From: a virus | Direction: 5' to 3' (one strand) | IMG/VR virus record: IMGVR_UViG_3300031673_000058 | Span: 1 to 55,168 of that record | Length of the DNA: 55,168 nucleotides | Part shown: positions 1 to 7,425 of the stretch, in pieces | Layout of the letters: the number at the start of each line of letters is the position of its first letter | Numbering within the stretch: position 1 is the first letter of the stretch | Made by a program: the position numbers and the translations under genes | Notes under the pieces: generated by a model | Told to the model about the DNA's origin: nothing | The model's database searches: none | Seen by the model: only the letters and a program-made list of their open reading frames with translations

Positions 1-27
1 TTACACGCCTTGATAATGGCGGTTAAT
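1..27. repeat. 27-bp terminal direct repeat, left copy
   Basis: Bases 1-27 are identical to 55140-55166. The simplest reading is an assembly overlap of a circular genome. The final two bases (AT) differ from bases 28-29 (CT) at one position, so a true repeat is not excluded. The repeat holds the right arm of the terminal hairpin at 55115-55148 and the first TTAA box of a dispersed motif. Confidence 0.8.
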
Positions 28-46
28 CTGACTTAACGGTAATTTC

Positions 47-89
47 TTGACACGCATTTCAATGTGAGTATAATTAGAACATAAGTTCT
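47..89 (+). promoter_or_regulatory. Consensus sigma-70-type promoter with operator-like palindrome
   Basis: TTGACA at 47-52 and TATAAT at 69-74 are perfect consensus hexamers 16 bp apart. Just downstream, AGAAC-ATAA-GTTCT (76-89) is a perfect inverted repeat overlapping the expected start site near 81, a natural place for a repressor. A TTAA/TTAA dispersed motif lies just upstream at 21-40. The promoter would transcribe the gene-free stretch that ends at the terminator at 279-311. Confidence 0.8.
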
Positions 90-311
90 TGATTTTTTCC
101 CAAGAGAAAACGGGATAAAAATTGGGCGTAGTTGGTTATAGGGTTCACCAGCGCAGCGAGCAAAAAGATCGGTGCAAATCCGACGCCAGGAAATCCAAGC
201 CGTAACCCCCCTACACGGTCAGGATGGTGGAAAGCCTCCAAGTCAATGGTCTGATGGTCTGTCAGTGACACAGATTCCGGGGCCAGCGTTATTCAACGCT
301 GGCCCCTTTTT
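81..311 (+). ncRNA. Candidate 230-nt terminated RNA at the left end
   Basis: A consensus promoter (47-74) and a strong intrinsic terminator (279-311) bracket about 230 nt with no convincing + strand reading frame, so a discrete untranslated transcript is expected. It contains a small stem-loop TCGG-TGCAAAT-CCGA near 156-170 and several GC-rich short repeats. Alternatives are a leader with attenuation ahead of the ParB-like gene at 329, a packaging or regulatory RNA, or a riboswitch. No RNA family could be named. A reverse-strand frame at 74-271 looks like chance. Confidence 0.45.
279..311 (+). terminator. Strong rho-independent terminator
   Basis: A perfect 12-bp stem, GGGGCCAGCGTT (279-290) with its complement at 295-306, closes on an ATTC loop and is followed by five T. 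It ends 18 bases before the ATG of the ParB-like gene, so transcription from the promoter at 47 should largely stop here unless antitermination operates. Confidence 0.9.
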
Positions 312-328
312 GCTTCTAGGGCGATAAA

Positions 329-1069
329 ATGACGGAAATAGACGAATCACAAGTAAAGCTTATCCAATCCCTCGCCGACCTGGAACTCGACGCCAATAAC
401 GCGAACCTGGGGACGGAGCGGGGGATGTGGACGTTGCAAGAGAGCGTGATCCGCTTCGGCGTGGGCCGGGGGATCGTGGTGGATCGGCGCGGGCGGGTCA
501 TCGGCGGCAACAAAACTACCGAGACGTTAGGGAAGTTGAACCCTGGCGTGAAGTTGGTGGTGGTGCCGAGCGACGGCGACACGCTGGTGGTGACGCAGCG
601 GGTTGATCTGGACCTGGACGCGGATCCGGCAGCGCGCGAGTTGGCCTTCGCCGACAATCGCGTGGGGGAGTTGAATCTGGCGTGGGACGCGCAGCGGATC
701 GTGGAGGGTCTGGATGCCGGGCTGGATTTGGCGGCGTTCTTTCACCAGGGGGAGTTGGACACGCTGTCGCTGCCGGAAGACGCGCTGGTGGGGTCGGAGA
801 AAGAGACGGAGGCCGATCTGGTTCCGGAGATGGAAGTACAGCCCTTCGAGCATTATGATTACGTGATGCTTATGTTTCGGAATACATGGGATTGGGCGCG
901 CGCGGTGGATGTGTTGGACATCGAGCCGCGCGCGTTTGCGTTTACGTCCAGCAAGGGCGAGAAGCATCGCAAGATCGGGCTGTGCCGGGTGCTGGACGGG
1001 GCGAAAGTGCTGGCGCTAGTAGACGGTAGACGGCAGACAGTAGACGGGGGGGAGAGAGTTGGAGATTAG
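329..1069 (+). CDS. ParB-like (ParBc/sulfiredoxin-fold) domain protein
   Basis: 246 aa. The sequence has the layout of phage ParB-like domains: a GRVIGGNKTTE turn near residues 55-65, and an ELAFADNR...LAWD block at residues 104-120. Such domains bind or cut DNA or hydrolyse CTP, and in phages they often sit near DNA-modification genes, which fits the glycosyltransferase downstream. The last ~16 residues are translated from four GTAGACG-type heptamers (1019-1046), suggesting that the reading frame runs into a former intergenic repeat. Start: ATG with a weak AGGG upstream. It could instead have a virion or terminase-associated role. Confidence 0.7.
   Translation: MTEIDESQVKLIQSLADLELDANNANLGTERGMWTLQESVIRFGVGRGIVVDRRGRVIGGNKTTETLGKLNPGVKLVVVPSDGDTLVVTQRVDLDLDADPAARELAFADNRVGELNLAWDAQRIVEGLDAGLDLAAFFHQGELDTLSLPEDALVGSEKETEADLVPEMEVQPFEHYDYVMLMFRNTWDWARAVDVLDIEPRAFAFTSSKGEKHRKIGLCRVLDGAKVLALVDGRRQTVDGGERVGD
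1019..1046 (+). repeat. GTAGACG heptamer array inside a coding end
   Basis: Four tandem heptamers (GTAGACG, GTAGACG, GCAGACA, GTAGACG). The same family recurs in gaps at 8877-8907, 12314-12345, 27781-27955, 32245-32296 and 32632-32782. Here it is translated as the carboxyl end of the ParB-like protein. Confidence 0.85.
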
Positions 1070-1340
1070 TGTAGTAATCCTCAGTCATGAAGATATGCGG
1101 CGGGCTGTGACAAAGTATCTGTGCGATGTGCTGGATGGAGAAGTGCAGGTCAACAGCATCAAAACCATGAAAGGGCAACGTGGTTTTGCCATCGATCTGG
1201 CGATTTTTGAACCGGACAGCCTCGGGGAGAACGCTGTCGAAGGATTTCTACCACCGTGCGGAAGGCATGAGACTAATCCGTTTGCACCAGAGGATGCACA
1301 TCCCAATGCGGGTCGTTATCCCATCGCGGAAGAGGGTTGA
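1059..1340 (+). CDS. Small hypothetical protein
   Basis: 93 aa from a TTG start preceded by a GGGGAG-type ribosome site at 1047-1053; it overlaps the end of the ParB-like gene by 11 bases. The first ~60 residues (VVILSHEDMRRAVTKYL and following) look protein-like. The last 25 residues overlap the start of the glycosyltransferase gene in another frame and look low quality, so the real gene may be truncated or frameshifted there. No family was recognised. Confidence 0.4.
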   Translation: MEISVVILSHEDMRRAVTKYLCDVLDGEVQVNSIKTMKGQRGFAIDLAIFEPDSLGENAVEGFLPPCGRHETNPFAPEDAHPNAGRYPIAEEG

Positions 1341-2043
1341 GGCGTGCAGGCACGTGCTGCGGATGTTTCCGGGCGCGCTGGTGGTGGTCCACGAGGAAGA
1401 GGCCGCCGATTATGCCGTCCTCGGCGCGGAGCTGCTGGCGCATCCGGCCACGGTCGCGGGGATCGCGCCGCTGAAGAACTGGATTCTGGACAACGTACCG
1501 GACGAGACGGTGTTTATCGTGGACGACGACATCAGCGCGTTGAAGGCGATGGCGGGCCGGGCGACGGCGAGCGCGGTGATCCGCGATCCGGTCGCCATCC
1601 GGCAGATTGTGGAGAACGCGGAGCAGGGTGCGCGCGTTCTGGGAACGCCGGTGTTCGGGTTCAATCAGAACGGCGGGGACGTGCGCAAGTTCAAGAATCA
1701 AGACCCTTTCGCTTTCAGCGGATGGGTGGGCGGGGCGATGGGGATCATCGGGCGCGATCTGCGCTTCGACAGTCAACTGAAGCTGCGGGCGGACATTGAC
1801 TTCTGCTTGCAGGCGCAACGGAAGTATCGCTGCATCTTTGCCGACCTGCGCTTTGCTTTCGTCGAGCAGCGCTTTAACAATACGGGCGGCAATGCGGGGA
1901 TGCGCAGCGCGGAACGCAATCAGCGCGAGTTGGCGTATCTGCGGCAGAAGTGGGGCAAGTGGCTCACGATCGTCGAGGGTAAAGGGACGGTGATGCTCAA
2001 GGTCCACGTCAACCGCAGGCAAAATCTCGTGATGATTTCGTGA
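1306..2043 (+). CDS. Glycosyltransferase resembling the TET-associated (TAGT) family
   Basis: 245 aa from the ATG giving MRVVIPSRKR; upstream in-frame ATGs exist at 1267 and 1294. The N-terminal VVIPSRKR strand, a VFIVDDDI acidic motif at residues 69-76 (metal/nucleotide-sugar binding DxD of GT-A enzymes), a GWVGGAMGIIGRD stretch and a late ADIDFCLQ acidic pair resemble phage glycosyltransferases that decorate modified bases. No TET/JBP dioxygenase or hydroxymethylase was seen, so the acceptor is unknown; it could be DNA, virion protein or a host glycan. The gene follows the ParB-like gene in one apparent unit. The next gene's promoter lies over its 3' end. Confidence 0.6.
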   Translation: MRVVIPSRKRVEACRHVLRMFPGALVVVHEEEAADYAVLGAELLAHPATVAGIAPLKNWILDNVPDETVFIVDDDISALKAMAGRATASAVIRDPVAIRQIVENAEQGARVLGTPVFGFNQNGGDVRKFKNQDPFAFSGWVGGAMGIIGRDLRFDSQLKLRADIDFCLQAQRKYRCIFADLRFAFVEQRFNNTGGNAGMRSAERNQRELAYLRQKWGKWLTIVEGKGTVMLKVHVNRRQNLVMIS

Positions 2044-2073
2044 TTGACAAGGGATGTGCTCCTGTGAGAGAGT
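2027..2073 (+). promoter_or_regulatory. Phage promoter family, copy A (TTGACA...TGA-GAGAGT)
   Basis: TTGACA (2044-2049), 18-bp spacer ending in TGA, then GAGAGT (2068-2073). Two TCGTGAT boxes (2027-2033, 2038-2044) lie 11 bp apart on the upstream side. The -10 element keeps the second A and sixth T of TATAAT behind an extended TGN. The same design recurs at 50719, 53311 and 54319. It overlaps the end of the glycosyltransferase gene and drives the MgsA_C-type gene. Confidence 0.7.
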
Positions 2074-2101
2074 GAGGGTAATTCACACACAGGAGGATAC
2101 G

Positions 2102-2722
2102 ATGAACGGCAGTTACAGACCTTTTACACAGAATAGCTATCCGCTGGACGAGATCATCAGCGCGCTGCAGAAGGACATCCGGCGCGGAAACGAGGAGCAG
2201 GCGCTCTACTGGTGTTTGGAGATGGTTCCCCGCTTCGAGGCGTATTTGTGGCGGCGGCTGATTGTGATCTGCAACGAGGACATCGGGATCGCCAATCCCG
2301 ATCTGCTGGTGCAGATCCCGGCGCTGCGGGCGCAGTTCTTCGAGTTTCGCGACGAAGGGAAGGATGGGACGTGCCGGTTGATCCTGGCGAACGCGATGCT
2401 GTTGATGTGCCGGTCGCCAAAGGCGCGGATGGCGGACCATCTACAGCGAGTTGTGACGCAGCAGTGGATGGACGAGCAGATGGCCGGACGGCGGGGAATT
2501 CCCGATTACGCGCTGGACAAGCACACGCGGCGGGGGAAGGCATTAGGACGGGGCTTCGATGACTGGCTGGACGTGGGTTGCCAGTTGGAGAATCTCGGCG
2601 AGGTGGACGATCCTTACCGGGAACGCGCCGAGGCACTGTGGCGGGCTGGAAAGAGTGATGCGCCCGTCTGGGGGAAGCGGAAGAAGGGTGGGCCGGAGCA
2701 GTTGAATATGTTCGATTCGTGA
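2102..2722 (+). CDS. MgsA/RarA C-terminal-domain protein (clamp-loader-like, no ATPase)
   Basis: 206 aa; ATG preceded by AGGAGG at a 5-base spacing. The segment SALQKDIRRGNEEQALYWCL (residues 20-39) followed by RRLIVICNEDIGIANPDLL (51-69) is the signature of the C-terminal tetramerisation region of MgsA/RarA-type AAA+ proteins, here without the ATPase part. A DKHTRRGKALGRG motif near residue 143 is typical of free-standing phage versions. In RarA this region helps assemble on replication forks; as a solo domain it may interfere with or recruit host fork proteins. Transcribed from its own promoter (2044-2073); its stop codon lies inside a 20-bp palindrome. Confidence 0.75.
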   Translation: MNGSYRPFTQNSYPLDEIISALQKDIRRGNEEQALYWCLEMVPRFEAYLWRRLIVICNEDIGIANPDLLVQIPALRAQFFEFRDEGKDGTCRLILANAMLLMCRSPKARMADHLQRVVTQQWMDEQMAGRRGIPDYALDKHTRRGKALGRGFDDWLDVGCQLENLGEVDDPYRERAEALWRAGKSDAPVWGKRKKGGPEQLNMFDS

Positions 2723-2754
2723 TGTATCACGAATAGTATATCAGGGATGATATA
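2715..2754 (+). promoter_or_regulatory. Two palindromic operator-like sites
   Basis: ATTCGTGAT-GT-ATCACGAAT (2715-2734) is a perfect inverted repeat. Its half-site TCGTGAT equals the box found in front of all four GAGAGT promoters. A second palindrome, TATATCA-GGGA-TGATATA, follows at 2737-2754 and contains a TATAGT that could serve as a -10. The pair sits between the MgsA_C-type gene and the lysis genes, so it may control lysis transcription. Confidence 0.55.
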
Positions 2755-2779
2755 GTTTGCCTGTCAGTGAAGGAATTCC

Positions 2780-2816
2780 GGGGCTATTACCATGAGGATG
2801 GTAGTAGCCCCTTTTT
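2780..2816 (+). terminator. Rho-independent terminator before lysis genes
   Basis: A 14-bp stem with one G-T pair (2780-2793 with 2798-2811), GAGG loop and five T. The sequence just upstream, CTGTCAGTGA...ATTCCGGGG, also precedes the terminator at 279, so the two terminators appear to be copies of one element with diverged stems. Confidence 0.85.
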
Positions 2817-2847
2817 GTTATCAATTAGCAGTTTGTGGAGGGAAGCA

Positions 2848-3324
2848 ATGAAGACGAAAGTATGGATTGCGGCGGTAGTGGTTCTGTTGTTGGTGTTGGT
2901 GAGTGGCTGTGACGTGATTCCTGGCGTGAGTCCATTGGAGACACCAGTTTTCCCAGGTGCGGGTGGCGACGTGGATGTGCCAACGCTGCCGGCATTCTTG
3001 GAGATGCTGGCCGGGCCAACGGGATGGGTGATTCTCGGTGCGCTGTTTTCTTCGCTGTTGGCGAAGTGGCCGTGGTACAACGTGCAGGTTGACGAGATCA
3101 AACGCGGTTTGATTATCGTGGTTTCGGTAGTGGCCGCGATTTCCGCGCGCCTGCTATTGACTTATGTGCCTCCGGTGTTCTGGGAAGCTACTGCCGTGTA
3201 CTGGTATATTGCCGGTGGCGTCGTGCTGACGTGGCTTGGTAGCCAGGGATGGTATCGCGGGGTAGTGAAGCCGGCAGCGATGGCGCAGAAAATCAAGGAG
3301 AGCCTTGCGCAGACAGGGCTTTGA
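2848..3324 (+). CDS. Membrane lipoprotein, holin candidate
   Basis: 158 aa from an ATG with GGAGGGA upstream. Residues 1-23 form a lipoprotein signal ending in LVSGC. Three further hydrophobic stretches follow (GWVILGALFSSLLAKWPWY, LIIVVSVVAAISARLLLTYV and YWYIAGGVVLTWLG). Small multi-pass proteins directly upstream of an endolysin usually form the membrane hole; a lipidated holin would be unusual. The C-terminus is charged. The endolysin start lies inside its last 20 bases, so the two are translationally coupled. Confidence 0.6.
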   Translation: MKTKVWIAAVVVLLLVLVSGCDVIPGVSPLETPVFPGAGGDVDVPTLPAFLEMLAGPTGWVILGALFSSLLAKWPWYNVQVDEIKRGLIIVVSVVAAISARLLLTYVPPVFWEATAVYWYIAGGVVLTWLGSQGWYRGVVKPAAMAQKIKESLAQTGL

Positions 3325-4570
3325 CGTTTCGCGGTATCAGGGCGCGATTGACTGGTCGCAGATCACGGGCCAGGATTTCGTGTTAATCCGCGCAATGCTA
3401 GGTGTGACGCTGGATGATCGCTTCGTCGAGAATCTAGCCGGCGCGCGTAGCGCCGGCATCGAAGCGTCGGTGTATCACGTCGCCCACGAGGATATTGCGG
3501 CAGAGCGCCAGGCGGCGGCGCTGTTGGAGGCGTTGAGCGCGGCGCAGTTGCGGCCCCGGCTGCCGGTGGCATTGGATATCGAGCGGCCACCGGTGGCGGG
3601 GAACACGGCGGCGCACCGGCGGACGTTGGAGCACGCGCGTGTCGTCGCGGCGTCCCTTCAGGAAGCAGGTTATCGGGTGATGATCTATACCGGGGCCTGG
3701 TGGTGGAATCCGGCCAGTGCGGACGTGGATGTGAGTTGGGCGACGGCGTTCGATTTATGGGTAGCGACTTACGGAACGCAAGCGCCAGTTCTGCCACGTG
3801 GGTGGTCTAATTGGCGCTTTTGGCAGTACACGTCGAGCGGGCGCTTGACGGGGATCGTGGGCAACGTTGATTTGAACGTTTTTGAAGGGGACTGGCTATC
3901 ATATCTCGCCCTGAGTGAGCCGGACGTTATCCCGACGTTCACTCTGCGCAATGCGCCGTTCGAGATAGTTCAGGATGGGCAGGTGCTCGCGCGCTTTGTG
4001 CTAGAGCCAGCCGTCCCTGAAGCGCCGCCGGAGCACGCTGCAGATTGGACGCTGCCGGTGGGGACGGCGCAATATCCGCCGTTGAAGTGGGGCGTGCGCG
4101 GGTACACGCACGATCTGCGGACGACGAACGAGAATCCTAACCGGCGCAACAGGCAGCCGTGGCCGCACAGTGGTTACGACATCAATTTAGACGTGCCACC
4201 TTACGGCGATGTTGAACGCGGTATGCCAGTCGTCGCAATGGCTGCCGGGGTGGTGCATTATGTGACCGACAGTTGGAGCGGGGTGGGAATGTGCGTGATT
4301 CGCCACGAGCACGAGGGCGCGCCGGTGTGGTTCCGGTACGCGCACATCGATGTGCAGGTGCAGGCCGGGCATGTTGTAGAGGCAGGGCAGGTGCTCGGCG
4401 TGATTGCGGATTATCCAAACGAGGGCGATCATCTGCATCTGGACGCGGCGCTTGATCCCATCACCCGCGAGTGGGTGACGCCGGAAATTCAGTGGGTGGA
4501 TCCGGCCCCGATTTTGTGCGCGCATATTGATCCGGCGTTGGTGTATGAAATGTTGCGGGTCGGAGATTAA
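3305..4570 (+). CDS. Bifunctional endolysin: GH25 muramidase plus M23 endopeptidase
   Basis: 421 aa; TTG start with AAGGAG four bases upstream. Residues 5-200 are a GH25 lysozyme: GFDVSRYQG (Asp7), LDIE at 90-93 (catalytic Asp91/Glu93) and a WQYTSSG...NVDLNVF end. After a linker (~205-260), residues 260-410 are an M23 LytM-type metallopeptidase with zinc ligands in HSGYD (His288, Asp292), YAHID (His347) and DHLHLD (His376/His378). It should cut both glycan and peptide bonds of peptidoglycan. No signal peptide is seen, so release depends on the neighbouring membrane proteins. Confidence 0.92.
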   Translation: MRRQGFDVSRYQGAIDWSQITGQDFVLIRAMLGVTLDDRFVENLAGARSAGIEASVYHVAHEDIAAERQAAALLEALSAAQLRPRLPVALDIERPPVAGNTAAHRRTLEHARVVAASLQEAGYRVMIYTGAWWWNPASADVDVSWATAFDLWVATYGTQAPVLPRGWSNWRFWQYTSSGRLTGIVGNVDLNVFEGDWLSYLALSEPDVIPTFTLRNAPFEIVQDGQVLARFVLEPAVPEAPPEHAADWTLPVGTAQYPPLKWGVRGYTHDLRTTNENPNRRNRQPWPHSGYDINLDVPPYGDVERGMPVVAMAAGVVHYVTDSWSGVGMCVIRHEHEGAPVWFRYAHIDVQVQAGHVVEAGQVLGVIADYPNEGDHLHLDAALDPITREWVTPEIQWVDPAPILCAHIDPALVYEMLRVGD

Positions 4571-4576
4571 GGTAAT

Positions 4577-4909
4577 ATGAACGACTTCGATGGACGGGTT
4601 ACGATGGCCGTGCTCGGCGAGCAGTTGACGCAGGTTGTTTTGCGTGTTGATAAGCTGATTGAGTCGGTGGATCGCCTGGTTGAGTCTGGGCATAAGCGTG
4701 ACATGGATATGACCAGCGTGCGCCTTGCGCTCGCTGGGGTTGAAAAATTCGGCGCGCGCCTGGATCAGAGCGAAGACGATATTAAAGAAATGCAGCCCTG
4801 GGTGCGCGGGCTGCGTTGGGGCTTGATAATCATCGGGGGGGTTATCATTCTGACGCTTTTCGGCGGGCTACTGTGGGCGGTTGCGCAAAGTGGAGGTTTG
4901 CTCCAGTGA
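4577..4909 (+). CDS. XhlA-like membrane protein of the lysis cassette
   Basis: 110 aa. The first ~75 residues are charged and heptad-like (EQLTQVVLRVDKLIESVDRL...), and residues ~80-103 form one transmembrane helix (GLIIIGGVIILTLFGGLLWAV). This coiled-coil plus C-terminal anchor layout is that of haemolysin XhlA/holin-associated proteins, which assist membrane disruption. Placement directly after the endolysin supports this. An alternative is an anchor for another envelope protein. Confidence 0.65.
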   Translation: MNDFDGRVTMAVLGEQLTQVVLRVDKLIESVDRLVESGHKRDMDMTSVRLALAGVEKFGARLDQSEDDIKEMQPWVRGLRWGLIIIGGVIILTLFGGLLWAVAQSGGLLQ

Positions 4910-5142
4910 TGCGCCACTGTAGATGTGGGCAGGAGTACGCGGGGAGGCGGTGTCCGTGCCGGAGGAAGAAGGGCCGGGTAGGCCATGTGTCGGTGGGTTG
5001 TGGTACGCGCGGTTGGCGGTTAGCTGAGGTGCGTGTGTGTTCACGGTGCGGGACGGCTTTGGAGCATGTTGGGACGCTGTGGCGGTGCCCAGAGTGTTTC
5101 GAGCGTGATGGGGCAGGTCGGGCGAAGGGAAACGGTGGTTAA
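4909..5142 (+). CDS. Small zinc-ribbon protein
   Basis: 77 aa; the start overlaps the preceding stop as ATGA. Two metal-binding halves are visible: CRCGQEYAGRRCPC near the N-terminus and CSRCGTAL...CPECF at ~43-62, the latter a classic zinc ribbon. Rich in Arg and Gly. Function unknown; the zinc ribbon could bind nucleic acid or a protein. It lies between the lysis and UDP-sugar dehydrogenase genes. Confidence 0.55.
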   Translation: MRHCRCGQEYAGRRCPCRRKKGRVGHVSVGCGTRGWRLAEVRVCSRCGTALEHVGTLWRCPECFERDGAGRAKGNGG

Positions 5143-5145
5143 CGA

Positions 5146-6339
5146 ATGAGGGTCGCGGTTTTCGGGATGGGACATGTGGGGTTGGTGACGGCGGTGATGC
5201 TGGCCTATTACGGGCACGATGTTATCGGTGTGGACGTCGATCACGAGAAGTTGGCGTTGTTGCACGCGGGGAACCTGCCGTTTTACGAACCAGATTTGAA
5301 AAGTCTGATGAGTTACGCGTGCAATGAAGGGCGGTTGCACTTTATGCAGGACGGCGCGGCGGTGGTGCGCGATAACGACGTGAGTTTGGTGTGTGTGGGG
5401 ACGCCATCGGCAACGGATGGCAGTGTTGATCTAGGTGCAGTGTGTAGCGCGTTAGACGTGATCGCTGCGGGCCTGAAAGAGCATACTGGCTATCACGTAG
5501 TGGCGATACGGAGCACAATCCCGCCGGCAGCGGTGGATAACCTCGTGTTGCACTTAGACTGGTACTCCGGGCATAGCAAGTGCGGTTTTTGTGTGAATCC
5601 TGAGTTCTTGCGTGAAGGTTCGGCGGTGAAGGATTTTGCCAATCCGCCCTTTGTGCTGATCGGACAAGCAGACACTCGCGCCGGGGAGCAACTTGCAGGG
5701 CTGTATGCACATATCCGGGCGCGGCAGATTGTGACCGACTGCAAAACCGCGATGCTCGTGAAATACGTTTCCAACGCCTGGCACGCGCTGAAGGTGACGT
5801 TCGCTAACGAGATCGGAGACATTGCCGTGACGGTAGGTGTCAATGGGCGCGCTTTGATGGATATCTTCATCCAGGATACCGCGCTCAACATTTCCGGGGC
5901 GTACTTGCGCCCCGGTGCCCCGTTCGGTGGGTCGTGCTTGCCGAAGGATTTACGGGCATTGGTGGGAATGTGTGATGGAAAGAGCGCCTCTGTGTTAACC
6001 GCCGTTATGCACAGCAACGATAAGCGCGTGTGGCGGATTGTGGATCGGTCGCTGGCGACCGGCGCGCAGCGCTTCGCCGTGATCGGCGCCAGTTTCAAAA
6101 TGGGGACGGACGACGTGCGTGAGAGTCCGTGGATTACGGTGGCGCAACGCTTGCTGGATGCGGGGAAAGAAGTACGGATGTACGACCCCGAAGTGCGGCA
6201 GACGAATTCACTGCTGACTGACGATCTCCATACTCTTTTACAATGGGCCGAATGCACCATCATCGGTAAGCCAGACCTGATACCGCCAGGGGCGTATTTG
6301 CCGGAGTGGGTCATCTACGAAGATGGCAGGTGCGCGTAA
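5146..6339 (+). CDS. UDP-glucose/GDP-mannose dehydrogenase family enzyme
   Basis: 397 aa. An N-terminal Rossmann fold starts with VAVFGMGHVGLVTA (GxGxxG, NAD binding) and VDVD at the end of the second strand. A central helix (VKYVSNAWHALKVTFANEIG) and the GGSCLPKD motif carry the catalytic Cys264. The C-terminal UDP-binding part contains KMGTDDVRESP. The enzyme would oxidise a nucleotide sugar to its uronic acid. With the glycosyltransferases at 1306 and 18532 it may feed glycan decoration of virions or the lysogen surface. Length is close to the family norm (~400-450 aa). Confidence 0.88.
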   Translation: MRVAVFGMGHVGLVTAVMLAYYGHDVIGVDVDHEKLALLHAGNLPFYEPDLKSLMSYACNEGRLHFMQDGAAVVRDNDVSLVCVGTPSATDGSVDLGAVCSALDVIAAGLKEHTGYHVVAIRSTIPPAAVDNLVLHLDWYSGHSKCGFCVNPEFLREGSAVKDFANPPFVLIGQADTRAGEQLAGLYAHIRARQIVTDCKTAMLVKYVSNAWHALKVTFANEIGDIAVTVGVNGRALMDIFIQDTALNISGAYLRPGAPFGGSCLPKDLRALVGMCDGKSASVLTAVMHSNDKRVWRIVDRSLATGAQRFAVIGASFKMGTDDVRESPWITVAQRLLDAGKEVRMYDPEVRQTNSLLTDDLHTLLQWAECTIIGKPDLIPPGAYLPEWVIYEDGRCA

Positions 6340-6342
6340 TCA

Positions 6343-6681
6343 GTGGCGGTTACGGACGATGTGCGAAGGATGCGAGTGGCGGCGCTGCATCTGCGGGGAT
6401 TGACGCCGCTCGAAATCCGGGCCGCGTTGCAACAGGGTGGTATTCCCGGTGATCTGGAGACAGTGTGCGCGGACATTGTGTTTCTGGAAGCGGTGTGGGC
6501 TACCGATGTCAAGGTGGAGCAGGAGAAGCGCAAAGCACGGTTGTTGGCCGAATTGCGCGAGGCGCGCCGCGCGGCCTGGGCTGCGGGCAAGTTCGACCTG
6601 GTGCTGAAGGCCATCGAGCAGGAGGCGAAATCGATTGAAGCGCTGCCCCCGTCGCCGGTGGAGATGCTAAAACTGCGGTAA
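6343..6681 (+). CDS. Helix-turn-helix protein near terminase
   Basis: 112 aa, GTG start 3 bases after the dehydrogenase stop. Residues 9-45 (RMRVAALHLRGLTPLEIRAALQ...) resemble an HTH, and residues 60-100 are a charged helix. The layout fits a small DNA-binding terminase component or a regulator. The next gene is the better candidate for small terminase, so this is labelled only as DNA-binding-like. Confidence 0.55.
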   Translation: MAVTDDVRRMRVAALHLRGLTPLEIRAALQQGGIPGDLETVCADIVFLEAVWATDVKVEQEKRKARLLAELREARRAAWAAGKFDLVLKAIEQEAKSIEALPPSPVEMLKLR

Positions 6682-6771
6682 AGCGTGTTTCGCGTATTCA
6701 TAAGGCGGTTACCTTATACGAGCAGCTTTCTCGAAGTGTTGAAATCAAAGTGACCAATAACTGACCACAAA

Positions 6772-7425
6772 ATGACCGAATTTTTGTTGCCCGACTCAGT
6801 TTTGTCGGTGCTGGATAGCGAGTTGTCATCCAGGCTCTCGGCGATCAGGGGCAAGGAAGCGGCGAAGATGCGCTATACCGCTATATTGTATGGCATCGCG
6901 CGCGCGACGCCAGGCGTAGCCGAGGATAGTATCTTCGACAGGGAACGCCCGGATAAGCGCAAGATTTGTGCGCGGTCGATCTGGTACGGGAAATGGAAGA
7001 CTAACCCCAAAATTCGGCTGGTATGGGAATACGTCGAGGCACAGTATGGTCAGCATAACGATGCGGAGACGTTACGTGTCGAGATGGCAGCACAGCAGTT
7101 CCTACGGCGTGCGATTGCCGAGGGGATGGTGGACGCGGTGATGGGCTTGCGACAGACGGCGGTCAGTGTAACGGACCGCGCCGATTACCGCACGGAATCA
7201 TCGGTGACGCTGCTGACGTTGGGCAGCGAGGAACTGGCGGCGCGGTTGGCGGCGCTGCATCCCGGCGCGGTGCCGGTAGAAATCACGGAGCAGCCAGACC
7301 AGGTGGTAAAACTTGACGTTAGCGGACTCTCTCCTCAATTCTTGCGGGCTATCGCCGACGAAGGCACAGATAGCGCAGTTGCGGCGGGATGCACGGAGAG
7401 CGTTAGCCAAGCAGAGCCTGATTGA
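6772..7425 (+). CDS. Putative terminase small subunit
   Basis: 217 aa. The N-terminal half contains an HTH-like region ending in SIWYGKWKTNPKIRLVWEYVEAQ, and the C-terminal half has alternating helices with VSVTDRADYRTESS. It lies immediately before, and overlaps by 113 bases, the large terminase gene. Position, size and the recognition-helix-like segment support a role in recognising the packaging site. The start has no clear ribosome site; translation might be weak. Confidence 0.65.
   Translation: MTEFLLPDSVLSVLDSELSSRLSAIRGKEAAKMRYTAILYGIARATPGVAEDSIFDRERPDKRKICARSIWYGKWKTNPKIRLVWEYVEAQYGQHNDAETLRVEMAAQQFLRRAIAEGMVDAVMGLRQTAVSVTDRADYRTESSVTLLTLGSEELAARLAALHPGAVPVEITEQPDQVVKLDVSGLSPQFLRAIADEGTDSAVAAGCTESVSQAEPD

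Noticed and set aside
152-180. Cobalamin riboswitch-like GGTGCAAATCC
   Set aside because: Only a short motif is similar; the rest of the conserved B12 element was not found and no transport or synthesis gene follows.
74-271. 65-residue reverse frame at the left end
   Set aside because: No ribosome site; overlaps a promoter-terminator transcript on the other strand.
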